Assembly (NCBI GenBank): GCA_016929465.1
Contig: JAFGIT010000150.1
Span: forward strand, 1-24,407
DNA: 24,407 bases
Direction of reading: 5' to 3'
DNA from: Candidatus Coatesiibacteriota bacterium
Lineage (GTDB): Bacteria > B130-G9
The translations under genes were made by a program, and so were the position numbers. Positions within the stretch are counted from its first letter, which is position 1, and each line of letters opens with the position of its first letter. The notes under the pieces were generated by a model that saw nothing but the letters and a program-made list of their open reading frames with translations, made no database searches and was not told the DNA's origin. Below are positions 15,835 to 22,963 of the stretch, in pieces.

Positions 15835-16713
15835 TTAGCCTTCACTGGCCATCAAAGCCGCCTCGAACGTGTTCTCGAGAAGCATACATACAGTCATAGG
15901 GCCTACACCGCCTGGGACCGGAGTGATATAGGACGCGAGCTTCGAGACCGATTCGTAATCGACATCGCCAACGAGCTTCTGGCCGTTCTTGGCCTCGGGG
16001 CACGGGATAGTGTTCGTCCCAGCGTCGATGACGACCACGCCCTCTGAGAAGTGGCTAGCGTTTAGCATGTGCGCTTTGCCGGCGGCGATGGCGACAATGT
16101 CAGCCTTCTTTGTGATTTCTCCCAGGTTTCGGGTTCGGGTGTGGGCTACCGTGACGGTCGCATTCCGCTTCCTACTGGAGAGCATGACCGCTAGCGGCCT
16201 GCCGACTAGCTCGCTGCGTCCGACAACCACGACATTCTTCCCCTCGGTAGTAATTCCATAGACATCGAGCAGCCGCAGCATCCCCTTCGGGGTGCAGGGG
16301 GCGAGACAGGGCTGGCCGCGATATAGGAGCCCTTGGCTTATTGCAGTAAGCCCATCAACGTCCTTCGCGGGCATGATCCAGTCGATGGTCTCGTGTGGGT
16401 CGAGATGGTCGGGAAGCGGTAATTGAACGAGTATGCCATGAATGTCCGAATTGAGATTCAGACCATCAATCGCCTTGTGCAATTCATCCTTTGTGGTGGT
16501 CGCGGGGAATTTGAGGACCTCGGAGTGCATGCCGAGCTTTGCCGCGCGCTTGCTCTTCATCCTTACATAGATTGCTGAGGCGGGATCCTCACCGACCAGA
16601 ACGACCGCAAGCCCGGGACGAATGCCCTTCTCCGTCTGGAGCCGCTCGATGCGCTCGGCTAGCCCCTCCTGGATCTCCTCGGCCGTCTTCTTCCCATCCA
16701 GAATCTCTGTCAT
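15835..16713 (-). CDS. folD: FolD: methylene-THF dehydrogenase / methenyl-THF cyclohydrolase
   Basis: Bifunctional folate enzyme that interconverts methylene-, methenyl- and formyl-tetrahydrofolate. Landmarks are the catalytic YVRMKSK (Tyr51, Lys55, numbering from the longer start), GILVQLPLP, DWIMPAKDVDGL, the NAD(P) segment VVVVGRSELVGRPLAVML and the C-terminal TPVPGGVGPMT. The length, about 292, is normal. Two starts are possible. I prefer the ATG at 16713, because AGGAAGG lies 6 nt before it and abuts the alternative ATG at 16719. It serves one-carbon metabolism, with no obvious operon partner here. It may be housekeeping, or it may link a one-carbon product of the pathway to folate. Confidence 0.96.
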   Translation of the reverse strand: MTEILDGKKTAEEIQEGLAERIERLQTEKGIRPGLAVVLVGEDPASAIYVRMKSKRAAKLGMHSEVLKFPATTTKDELHKAIDGLNLNSDIHGILVQLPLPDHLDPHETIDWIMPAKDVDGLTAISQGLLYRGQPCLAPCTPKGMLRLLDVYGITTEGKNVVVVGRSELVGRPLAVMLSSRKRNATVTVAHTRTRNLGEITKKADIVAIAAGKAHMLNASHFSEGVVVIDAGTNTIPCPEAKNGQKLVGDVDYESVSKLASYITPVPGGVGPMTVCMLLENTFEAALMASEG

Positions 16714-16925
16714 CTCCATCCTTCCTGCAAATGTCTGAATTCATTCAGTAATCACACGAAAGCGCAAAAATGCACCTCGACAGTCAATATTGAAACAAAC
16801 GGGATACTGTGTGGGCTGAAAGAAGAAGCGAAGTAGGTTTCTCCTCCTCATCTGCCAGAGAAATTCATAGGCCTTGACGCCCCAGTGCGGGGCCGATCAC
16901 GCGGTCAGAGCGGGATCACATCAGA

Positions 16926-18095
16926 TCATGGTCCGACGGCCTGCGGTGCGGACGTAGCCCTGAGAAGCTCTTCGAGACCAGCGCCCGAATCCATGCCTTC
17001 CGGGAGGATCACGATCGGCTTGCCCTCGAGCGCCTTTGCGAGCTCCATCTGAAGAGACGCCTCTCCACCGGGGCCCGAAATCGCCAGGGCCTTTTCCCGA
17101 ACGAGATCGGCTTCCCGCCTCAACCTGAGCCTGAGCATCTCAGCACGCTGCTTCATTCTCTCGAGAGATAATTCTGCGTCGGCCTTAGCGGCATATATCT
17201 TGCGCTCTGCTGCTGCTGAGGAAAGCCTGGCATTGGCCTTTGCCTGTTCGAGCTCCTGCTTCCGCTCCTCGAGAGTTGCCTCTCGCTGATCATCGACCGA
17301 GGCCAGGCGCTGGTTCAGTATCTTCACATCCTGTAGGTAGTTATGAAATTCACGGTCGAAAGTGAATTGGTCCAGCGAAAAGCTCTCGACGGTGACACCC
17401 GCCGCGCCAAACAGCTCATTCAGGGCGATGCGGCACTGGTCTGATTTCGCAACTCTCTCGGTCGAGTTGAAGAAGGCGACGCTGTCGAGCTCGCCGAAAA
17501 CAGACCTTATAGCGCTTCTTGCTGCGGGGATCAGGTACAGCTCGAGAAGCTTCTGGGCGTCTTCCATGCCAATGAACCTGATTAGCTGGGGAGCGTTTTC
17601 TTCAGCCACGTGGAAGACGAGGGTCGCCTCCAGCTCCACATCTTCGCCATCACTCGTCTTGGTTCGAATCGGAAGCGTGGGTTGACGCATCTCCGCATTT
17701 CTCTCGCGGATTTCTGCCTCGCTCAAATCCCGACCTCTATCTAGGCGCCAGTAGTCGGTTGCCCCGGCCTGGACCTGCGCTGACTTCCTGCTCGAGTAGG
17801 CCCACTCATCCGATTGGCTCCTCAATGGCTCGAAGGTAAGGGTCTGCTCTGTCGTGTTTACCGCGAAATAGTCCGTCGTGAGTGGATTGTAGAAGTGCAG
17901 CCCCTCGCGGAGCACTTCGCTCCTGAGTCCATCCCCTGAGCCGCCTACCTCGTCCATCAGGACGGCCACATGGCCGGGTGGGACGTCGAATGAACAACGC
18001 CAGGCGATTAGAATGGCTGCGACTATAATAATTATTGTGAATATGATGGAGCTGCAGCCCCAGTTCGTTGATTTACTACTCTTTTTGTCGCTCAT
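16926..18095 (-). CDS. SPFH/band 7 (prohibitin-like) membrane protein, second gene of a pair
   Basis: 389 residues. The charged N-terminus (MSDKKSSKSTNWG) precedes one membrane helix (IIFTIIIIVAAILIAW, about 17-32). The SPFH domain follows (FDVPPGHVAVLMDEVGG, then the LIRFIGMEDAQKLL region). A long charged coiled-coil runs from about 265 to 345 (RQELEQAK-type repeats), with a short tail. It is likely anchored in the inner membrane and oligomeric with its neighbour, like HflK/HflC, which modulate FtsH protease; no hflX or ftsH is nearby. Its start, with AAGGAG upstream, lies 39 nt after the first SPFH gene, so the two form an operon. Confidence 0.88.
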   Translation of the reverse strand: MSDKKSSKSTNWGCSSIIFTIIIIVAAILIAWRCSFDVPPGHVAVLMDEVGGSGDGLRSEVLREGLHFYNPLTTDYFAVNTTEQTLTFEPLRSQSDEWAYSSRKSAQVQAGATDYWRLDRGRDLSEAEIRERNAEMRQPTLPIRTKTSDGEDVELEATLVFHVAEENAPQLIRFIGMEDAQKLLELYLIPAARSAIRSVFGELDSVAFFNSTERVAKSDQCRIALNELFGAAGVTVESFSLDQFTFDREFHNYLQDVKILNQRLASVDDQREATLEERKQELEQAKANARLSSAAAERKIYAAKADAELSLERMKQRAEMLRLRLRREADLVREKALAISGPGGEASLQMELAKALEGKPIVILPEGMDSGAGLEELLRATSAPQAVGP

Positions 18096-18134
18096 CTTCG
18101 CTCCTTATGTCGATAGAGTGCTCTCGCCACTGCA

Positions 18135-19091
18135 CTAACGAGTTCGCTTCTCTTTGCCGCTAAGTGCATCGAGCAGACCTATATCGGACGGCCTGAGAAT
18201 GATGAATCTGAGCCCGGTCCTGAGAGCGTCGATCATCTCCATCCTCATCATCGCATTCGCGTCCGCCGACTTGAGGACCTCGGTCATCATCCCCTGGCCC
18301 TCTACTTCCGCCTGATGGATCAGGAAGTCGCCCTGTTGACGAGCGTTCTCCGCGATCATTTGTGCCTCCTGATCGGCCGCGTCCGCTGTGCGTTGCGCGT
18401 TCCTTCTGACTTCCTCGATCTCTGCTTCGAGTGCCTGTGTATCGACGTTGCCCTGGGACTCGAGCGAGGCGAGTTTCATCTCGAGGGACCTCCTGTATTT
18501 CTGCTGCCTCGTCTGGCGCTGATACTTCAGCTCCTGCTCATAGGGCGCTGCAAACGCGAAGTCCCGCAGAAAGAATTGCCCCAGCTTCAGGCCGCGTTTG
18601 GCGAGGAGCTCCGATAGTTTCGCCTCAATTGCAGCCTTTTGACGGCCTCGCCATGCCGCGTCGAGAAATCCATCCGCATCGGTCTTCTGCAGAACCTCCC
18701 GGACCACGCCTTTGAGGTCGTTTGGCATTACGCTGCGGATATATCGATCGCCATCGTTCAGAGCAAATTGGAGGGCGAGATCGGAGGGCTCGACGTTGAA
18801 GGTCGTGGTCGCGTCAACGAAAACCCTCAGGTTGTCTTCGAGAGTAATCTCAACGTGCTCGATATCCAGCTTTCGCACGATCGTGCTGACTAGCTCGACC
18901 TCGTGCAGTATTGGCAGGACGACTCGAAGCCCGGGCAACAGGACCTTCACTCTCTCCGCTTCGCCTCCAGAGGAGCCGAACTGCGACCTGCGAACGGCCA
19001 CCGCTCCACATGGGATTTTGTCTAAAATGACTAGCCTGACTATGCCGAGAGCAACAGCCAGGAGGACCAGGACAAGAACCATCTTCTTCAT
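18135..19091 (-). CDS. SPFH/band 7 (prohibitin-like) membrane protein, first gene of a pair
   Basis: 318 residues from the ATG at 19091. One N-terminal membrane helix (VLVLVLLAVALGIVRLVIL) is followed by an SPFH domain (KIPCGAVAVRRSQFG; the IRSVMPNDLKGVVREVLQKT region) and a charged helical coiled-coil (about 205-290), ending with RFIILRPSDIGLLDALSG. This matches HflC-like and prohibitin-like proteins. The ATG at 19091 is chosen over the upstream in-frame GTG because GGGAGG lies 8 nt before it. It is paired with the SPFH gene downstream, probably as a hetero-oligomer. The repeat at 19258-19380 lies upstream of it. Confidence 0.88.
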   Translation of the reverse strand: MKKMVLVLVLLAVALGIVRLVILDKIPCGAVAVRRSQFGSSGGEAERVKVLLPGLRVVLPILHEVELVSTIVRKLDIEHVEITLEDNLRVFVDATTTFNVEPSDLALQFALNDGDRYIRSVMPNDLKGVVREVLQKTDADGFLDAAWRGRQKAAIEAKLSELLAKRGLKLGQFFLRDFAFAAPYEQELKYQRQTRQQKYRRSLEMKLASLESQGNVDTQALEAEIEEVRRNAQRTADAADQEAQMIAENARQQGDFLIHQAEVEGQGMMTEVLKSADANAMMRMEMIDALRTGLRFIILRPSDIGLLDALSGKEKRTR

Positions 19092-19257
19092 TACGCGCAC
19101 CTCCCGTTTTATTGGACCAAACCGGAGATACTTTACGACGGTTCAAGTCCACAGGCAAGGCGGTTGGCTGGGATGGCTTCCTCCTGAATTGCAGTAATCC
19201 GGGCTCGATGGCGAATCCAGCGAGTTAATTCCTCAATTGATCTGTTTTGCTCATTTG

Positions 19258-19380
19258 ATGCCCCAGCGGGGCATAAGATGGGTAGCCGTAGGTGTAGGCC
19301 GCAGGCCAAACCTACGGATTTGTGGGCGCCAAAGCCAGACCTGCCCGCCCACCAATCGCCGCGTGATTGGCGGGCGGGCA
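19258..19380 (+). repeat. Three-hairpin structured element, copy B
   Basis: Hairpin 1 is ATGCCCC-AGC-GGGGCAT (19258-19274). Hairpin 2 is CCGTAGGT/ACCTACGG with inner GGCC-GCA-GGCC (19286-19317). Hairpin 3 is a 16-bp stem with one mismatch (19342-19357 with 19365-19380). It matches copy A at 10938-11067 in order, orientation and spacing. At least two base pairs in hairpin 3 change together (C-G to G-C, T-A to G-C), so pairing is conserved. Confidence 0.85.
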
Positions 19381-19381
19381 A

Positions 19382-19654
19382 TCAATCGCCTACATAGTCA
19401 CGCCCCCGGAAGGCCATGATCCCGAGTGCACCAATGCAGATGAGCTGTGCTATGAACAAAAGGAAATAGCTATCGCTGGATACGGGTGGCTCATCGCTTA
19501 TCAAATGACGAATTGTCAGATAGCTGAAGTATGAGGACAGGCCGCCCGGAACGAGAGCCCACCACCGCCAGCCCCTCTTCCAGGCAAGGACAGTGAGGCC
19601 GATGGCGAGTACGACTATGTAAATACCTCTACCAGAGACATAAGTCACCAGCAA
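19382..19654 (-). CDS. Small three-helix membrane protein (paralogue 1)
   Basis: 90 residues, not assigned to a family. Three hydrophobic segments are visible: IYIVVLAIGLTVLAW, a middle LVPGGLSSYFSYLTI and YFLLFIAQLICIGALGIMAF. It is clearly related to the next gene: both share AW(K/R)RGW, AL(V/I)PG, SD-S/A-Y and the final helix. The listed start is a TTG without a good ribosome binding site; a GTG two codons later is an alternative. The hairpin of repeat B abuts its stop codon and could end transcription. Function unknown. Confidence 0.7.
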   Translation of the reverse strand: MLVTYVSGRGIYIVVLAIGLTVLAWKRGWRWWALVPGGLSSYFSYLTIRHLISDEPPVSSDSYFLLFIAQLICIGALGIMAFRGRDYVGD

Positions 19655-19711
19655 AGAGAGTTTCGCCTATCTCTTTCAGTTTCGTGCATCAAAGGCGTCG
19701 TCAAGATCGGA

Positions 19712-19969
19712 TCACTCCCTCGCACAATATGCCATGAGTCCCAATATACAGACACAGAGACCACTTCCCAGTAGAAGCAGATACGCGGAGTCGCTGAAGA
19801 GATAGCCCTCATGGGTGAATTGCGTATATAAGAATACGCCGCCCATCAATGTCCCTGGTATGCCCGGGATGAGGGCTTTCGGGCCCCAGCCCCTTCTCCA
19901 GGCGAAGATGGTCATTGCGATCGCAAAGATCACGACCGGACACCCCCTACCAGCTGCACCTCTCAGCAT
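19712..19969 (-). CDS. Small three-helix membrane protein (paralogue 2)
   Basis: 85 residues. Hydrophobic segments are VVIFAIAMTIFAW, IPGTLMGGVFLYTQF and SAYLLLLGSGLCVCILGLMA. It is a paralogue of the gene 57 nt downstream, and its last helix also matches a fragment at 22785-22874. The ATG at 19969 has GAGAGGAG 5 nt upstream, a strong start. The two genes probably form an operon. It may be an accessory subunit of a transporter, since the fragment lies beside the symporter gene (inference). No family is recognised. Confidence 0.75.
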   Translation of the reverse strand: MLRGAAGRGCPVVIFAIAMTIFAWRRGWGPKALIPGIPGTLMGGVFLYTQFTHEGYLFSDSAYLLLLGSGLCVCILGLMAYCARE

Positions 19970-20014
19970 CGCGACTCCTCTCAGAACCGGCTATTGCCGG
20001 TCAATACCGTGCGA

Positions 20015-20060
20015 TCAGGCCTCTATGCCGTCTGCGCCGACGGCGTCACCCTGCAGCGTT
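20015..20060 (-). pseudogene. Possible 3-prime fragment of a duplicated symporter gene
   Basis: On the minus strand it reads GDAVGADGIEA then stop, against GDAVGAAVIE in the C-terminus of the symporter at 22964. An 18-bp identity (GCGCCGACGGCGTCACCC on the plus strand, 20034-20051 and 23019-23036) and weaker flanking similarity support common origin. It lies just upstream of the paralogue 2 gene. The match is short, so chance is possible. Confidence 0.3.
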
Positions 20061-20125
20061 TTTCATTGGGTTCACAGCAAGCGCCCAGACAGCTTCGGAC
20101 AATCTTGTATCCCAATCTAGCGATT

Positions 20126-20525
20126 TCATTCTCTCTCGTCCTTGGTGTCTTTATTCTTTGAGCGCACTGACGTTTCTTCCAACATGAATTTCTTGATTGC
20201 TGCGTCTTGCCAGGCCATTGAGAGCTTCCTTGCACTCTCGCCCCGACAGGCCACATAGTATTCCAAAGCGGACGCATATATGGAACTGCTATCTTTGCAT
20301 CCAGCTCGCACACTCTGGAAGCTCGGGAATCGGGTACTGCTTCTCGATGTCTTGGAAAACACCGGAGAGCCATTTTTCCAGTTCTAAGATTCTTGTGAGG
20401 CTCTTTCTCTTAAGGTAAATCTCTTTTAGTTGCAGTTACTTGAGACAGAAGAGTTCATTGTCCTTTGTCTCCTTTACTTCCTCAAGGGCATTGATACTAT
20501 GGGTAGCGGGGGCTGTGCTTGCCAT
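20126..20525 (-). pseudogene. Broken gene of unknown family (nonsense codon and frameshift)
   Basis: Reading from an ATG at 20525, the frame gives MASTAPATHSINALEEVKET and nine more codons to a TAA at 20438-20436. It then continues in the same frame as LQLKEIYLKRKSLTRILELE, KWLSGVFQDIEKQYPIPELP and on to a TAG at 20289. A second frame, overlapping near 20291, carries on with SSSIYASALEYYVACRGESA, RKLSMAWQDAAIKKFMLEET and stops at 20126. The composition is protein-like and helical throughout, suggesting one gene of about 130 residues disabled by a stop and a frameshift. An independent small gene (20126-20362) is the alternative. No family is recognised. Confidence 0.45.
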
Positions 20526-20531
20526 ACCAGT

Positions 20532-20684
20532 GGTTGTGGTTTAGAGGCGAGATCGCCTTCTGAAGGGTTATAGAAGTAGGGAGTATGGACAGAAGAGAGT
20601 TGACTATCGGTGAATGGGCAGCGTAAAGTCGGCTCAAATGGTAACCGATAAGTTCATTACGGAACACCATTTGCCGAAGGGAGA
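20532..20684 (+). repeat. Shared leader of HEPN cassettes, copy 2
   Basis: Inverted counterpart of 9034-9188. Similarity runs from GGTTGTGG to the GAAGGGAGA that serves as a ribosome binding site in copy 1. The two copies differ by one-base gaps near the 3-prime end, which breaks any shared reading frame and indicates that the leader is non-coding. Its upstream edge overlaps the region just behind the broken gene at 20126-20525. Confidence 0.85.
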
Positions 20685-20697
20685 TATAACAGGTACC

Positions 20698-21462
20698 GTG
20701 ACCAGGAAATACGCCAATCCTCCTGTGCAGGAAGTCTGCGCTGAAATCAGATTCGAAAGACCCGAGAACTGGGATTTAACTCTACCAGGCCTTATTTACC
20801 AGGCGCTGGGAGGAGAAGAGAAATTCCCTCACAAGGAGCAAGAGAGGGCTCTCGCCAAGTCTAGCCTCACGCTTGGGCCATCTAGTCTTAGACAGACAGC
20901 GGACCTCGTAGATCGAGTTAAGCTCTTCACTGACGACAGGACGACTGTCATTCAATTGAGTTCTGATCTACTGAGTGTTCATAAGCTCGCCCCGTACGAC
21001 ACATGGGAGGCTTTCGCGCCAGTCATTGGGGAATCACTCAGTGAGTATGTGCGATATGCGCAACCCAAAGCCTTAGCCGGATTAAAGCTCTACTATGTGG
21101 ATAGAATAGAACTTCCTTGCGGGATCGATGGGATTGGTCAGTATCTCAATTTGGCCCCTTACGCTGGCCCTGAACTCATGGAGTCAGAGCAGTTTGACAC
21201 ATTCATCAGTGGGATATGCAGTCGCCATGAAGGAGGCAGAGATGCGCTGCGCATGGAGCTTCTGACGGTCGCCCCAAGTGAGTCCTCAAAGCTACATCTG
21301 CAACTGCTTTCGCTCTACTTTCTAGTTAATATAAAGAGCGTCCCCCTGGAAACGCCCGAGATCATGACATGGCTTAAGACCGCACATGACAACGTGTCCA
21401 GGGCATTCGAGTCCTGTATCACAGATAACACTCGAGCGTTATTTGGTGAGGTAATGACCTAG
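20698..21462 (+). CDS. TIGR04255 family protein (cassette 2, gene 1)
   Basis: About 255 residues. The N-terminal RKYANPPVQEVCAEIRF is the hallmark of the sporadically distributed TIGR04255 family, whose function is unknown but which often appears in accessory and defence-like loci. The frame is open from an ATG at 20614, but those first 28 codons lie in the leader that is non-coding in cassette 1. Starting at the GTG at 20698 gives MTRKYANPPV, the usual distance of this motif from the N-terminus. Spacing from GGGAG to that GTG is long (14 nt), so the start is uncertain. It overlaps gene 2 by one base (TAGTG), implying translational coupling. Confidence 0.82.
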   Translation: MTRKYANPPVQEVCAEIRFERPENWDLTLPGLIYQALGGEEKFPHKEQERALAKSSLTLGPSSLRQTADLVDRVKLFTDDRTTVIQLSSDLLSVHKLAPYDTWEAFAPVIGESLSEYVRYAQPKALAGLKLYYVDRIELPCGIDGIGQYLNLAPYAGPELMESEQFDTFISGICSRHEGGRDALRMELLTVAPSESSKLHLQLLSLYFLVNIKSVPLETPEIMTWLKTAHDNVSRAFESCITDNTRALFGEVMT

Positions 21463-22016
21463 TGAAGAATAATAAGTGTGCAGTAGGATATGCGGAAGAA
21501 GATAGCGGCGTTCTGGCCAGCCTGATGCTGCAGAGCGGCCTCTCGGAGTGGGGGGAGTGGTCGGAAAAGCCGTCTTCGCTCATAATGAACTCTGCGACCA
21601 CTTCCGGCGACATTTCGCAATCAGGTGGGGAAGCGCACCTAGATTGTCTATTATCAGTGCGCCCCCGAACTAGCGAATGCTCATTTGAGGTGTCAGTCAA
21701 TCGCTCTCCTGACTTGCCCGAGATATATGAGAGACCAGAAAATGCAGTCTTAGAGCATTTGTCTCAGCACCCATCAATCATTGGTCTGTTGGCGAGAGCA
21801 GCGTCGAAGACCGTCCAGTACTTCGGAAGTGATATACGTCTGGCGCTTGAACTAATCCATGATCCTGAGGATTCCGGAGCCGGCCCCACATTGTACGTGG
21901 TTATCGGGACTGAGCTGCCTTGGGAAGAATCGCTGAAGGCTCTGCGCAGATTCGACAATGAGTGGTGGCTTGAAGCTTCTCAGGGATTAGATACACCCCT
22001 CTGTATAACGACATGA
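21462..22016 (+). CDS. Uncharacterised protein (cassette 2, gene 2)
   Basis: 184 residues from a GTG that shares its first base with the stop of the TIGR04255 gene; GTGAGG lies about 10 nt before it. It is not recognised. The C-terminal half (LALELIHDPEDSGAGPTLYV, then VIGTELPWEESLKALRRFDN and EWWL) looks like a compact alpha/beta domain, with an acidic-residue strand followed by a helix ending in FDxEWW. The stop overlaps the gene 3 start by four bases (ATGA). The tight overlaps imply a fixed ratio with its neighbours. Confidence 0.8.
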   Translation: MKNNKCAVGYAEEDSGVLASLMLQSGLSEWGEWSEKPSSLIMNSATTSGDISQSGGEAHLDCLLSVRPRTSECSFEVSVNRSPDLPEIYERPENAVLEHLSQHPSIIGLLARAASKTVQYFGSDIRLALELIHDPEDSGAGPTLYVVIGTELPWEESLKALRRFDNEWWLEASQGLDTPLCITT

Positions 22017-22444
22017 CGCCTGCGGCTGAAGCCTTCAATTGGGAAGATTATCTGACACTCGCGACGGAGCTAAGCGACCAAGAATCAGCGGATGAGCTGA
22101 GCGAGGCGAAGGCGCGTTGCTCGGTTAGTAGATGCTATTATGCGGCCTATTGGGCGGCGAGAACATATGCTGAAGCTGAGGGGTGCGTTGTTAGAAATGA
22201 TCCCCATACGACAGTGTGGAAATGGTTCAGGAATAAGGGCATGGCAAAGGGAGCAATTGCCTCCGACGGGGACAGACTTACGGGCCGTCGCATCTGGGCG
22301 GACTACAAGCCAAATCCATATGGCCTCCCCGGTAAGGTCAGGAAAAGCTTGGATTTGGCCAGGGAATGCGTGGAGATGGCGAAGACAATTATCGGATGGG
22401 TCAAGGATCTCCCACCGCCAAATCGTGAGGGTGCCGGCCAGTAA
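22013..22444 (+). CDS. HEPN-domain protein (cassette 2, gene 3)
   Basis: 143 residues. RCSVSRCYYAAYWAARTYAE (35-54) is the second-helix signature of HEPN proteins, and GRRIWADYKP (90-99) matches the R-x-x-A-D-Y segment of that fold. HEPN proteins are often ribonucleases acting as toxins or effectors, with an RX4-6H site. No such motif is evident, so this one may be non-nucleolytic or use another site. The ATGA overlap with gene 2 makes it the last cistron of a three-gene unit. No membrane segment is visible. Confidence 0.82.
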   Translation: MTPAAEAFNWEDYLTLATELSDQESADELSEAKARCSVSRCYYAAYWAARTYAEAEGCVVRNDPHTTVWKWFRNKGMAKGAIASDGDRLTGRRIWADYKPNPYGLPGKVRKSLDLARECVEMAKTIIGWVKDLPPPNREGAGQ

Positions 22445-22446
22445 CT

Positions 22447-22529
22447 TAGAAGCACTCTAGACATCGCCAATCCCTCATTCAACCCCCAATACTCCCCCCA
22501 ACACTCAATCGGGGGCAAAAGCGCTTCTA
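22447..22529 (+). other. Long inverted repeat just after the cassette 2 HEPN gene
   Basis: Outer arms TAGAAGC (22447-22453) and GCTTCTA (22523-22529) enclose an inner CCCCC/GGGGG stem (22495-22499 and 22511-22515). This could be a terminator-like or small RNA structure. No T-run follows. Confidence 0.35.
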
Positions 22530-22655
22530 TAGGCATTCTACGCGATCACCTCAGACCTCATTACTTGCCCGCCTGTTTCGCCTCGTGGCGGCCACTTTTC
22601 ACCGGATGTGGGAGGTCCGGCGTCTCGCTGTCTTTCGGTGATTCACACCCATCTG

Positions 22656-22691
22656 AAATGTAACATTTTCGCAATCCCCTACATTTCCGCC
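22656..22691 (+). repeat. Conserved 3-prime end motif of HEPN cassette 2
   Basis: Reads AAATGTAACATTTTCGCAAT and then CCCCTACATTTCCGCC, with 6-bp arms AATGTA/TACATT. It aligns without gaps with the motif after cassette 1 (7656-7692, minus strand) at about three quarters of positions, in the same orientation relative to the genes. It lies about 210 bp past the HEPN stop. Confidence 0.55.
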
Positions 22692-22784
22692 TATTCGCCC
22701 TTCCCAAAACACTTCTCGGCAATTCGTCAATGCCCCTGCGAGAGATGAAGGCCGCTATCATCATTCGCGTCACCCATCCATAGC

Positions 22785-22874
22785 TCAGTCTCGTGGATTG
22801 AATGCAAGGAGTGCCAGTGCTGCGACGCAGACGAATTGTCCCGCAAGCAGCAAGAATGCGGTATCGCTCAGCAT
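22785..22874 (-). pseudogene. 5-prime-truncated copy of the small three-helix membrane protein
   Basis: Encodes MLSDTAFLLLAGQFVCVAAL then ALLAFNPRD and stop, which aligns with the last helix of the proteins at 19712 (SDSAYLLLLGSGLCVCILGL) and 19382. An in-frame TAG lies eight codons upstream of the methionine, so the first two helices are gone. It sits 90 nt downstream of the symporter gene on the same strand. Confidence 0.6.
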
Positions 22875-22963
22875 GAAGTCCTCGCAATTGCCAACGTGCT
22901 ATAGGCTCTAATCATCTACTTCTCGCCTGGTTAGCATGGTTGCGGGCATTCAATGCTACGCTA

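Noticed and set aside
22561-22887. 108-codon minus-strand open frame
   Set aside because: It overlaps the cassette end motif and reads the membrane-protein fragment in a different frame; its composition is not protein-like.
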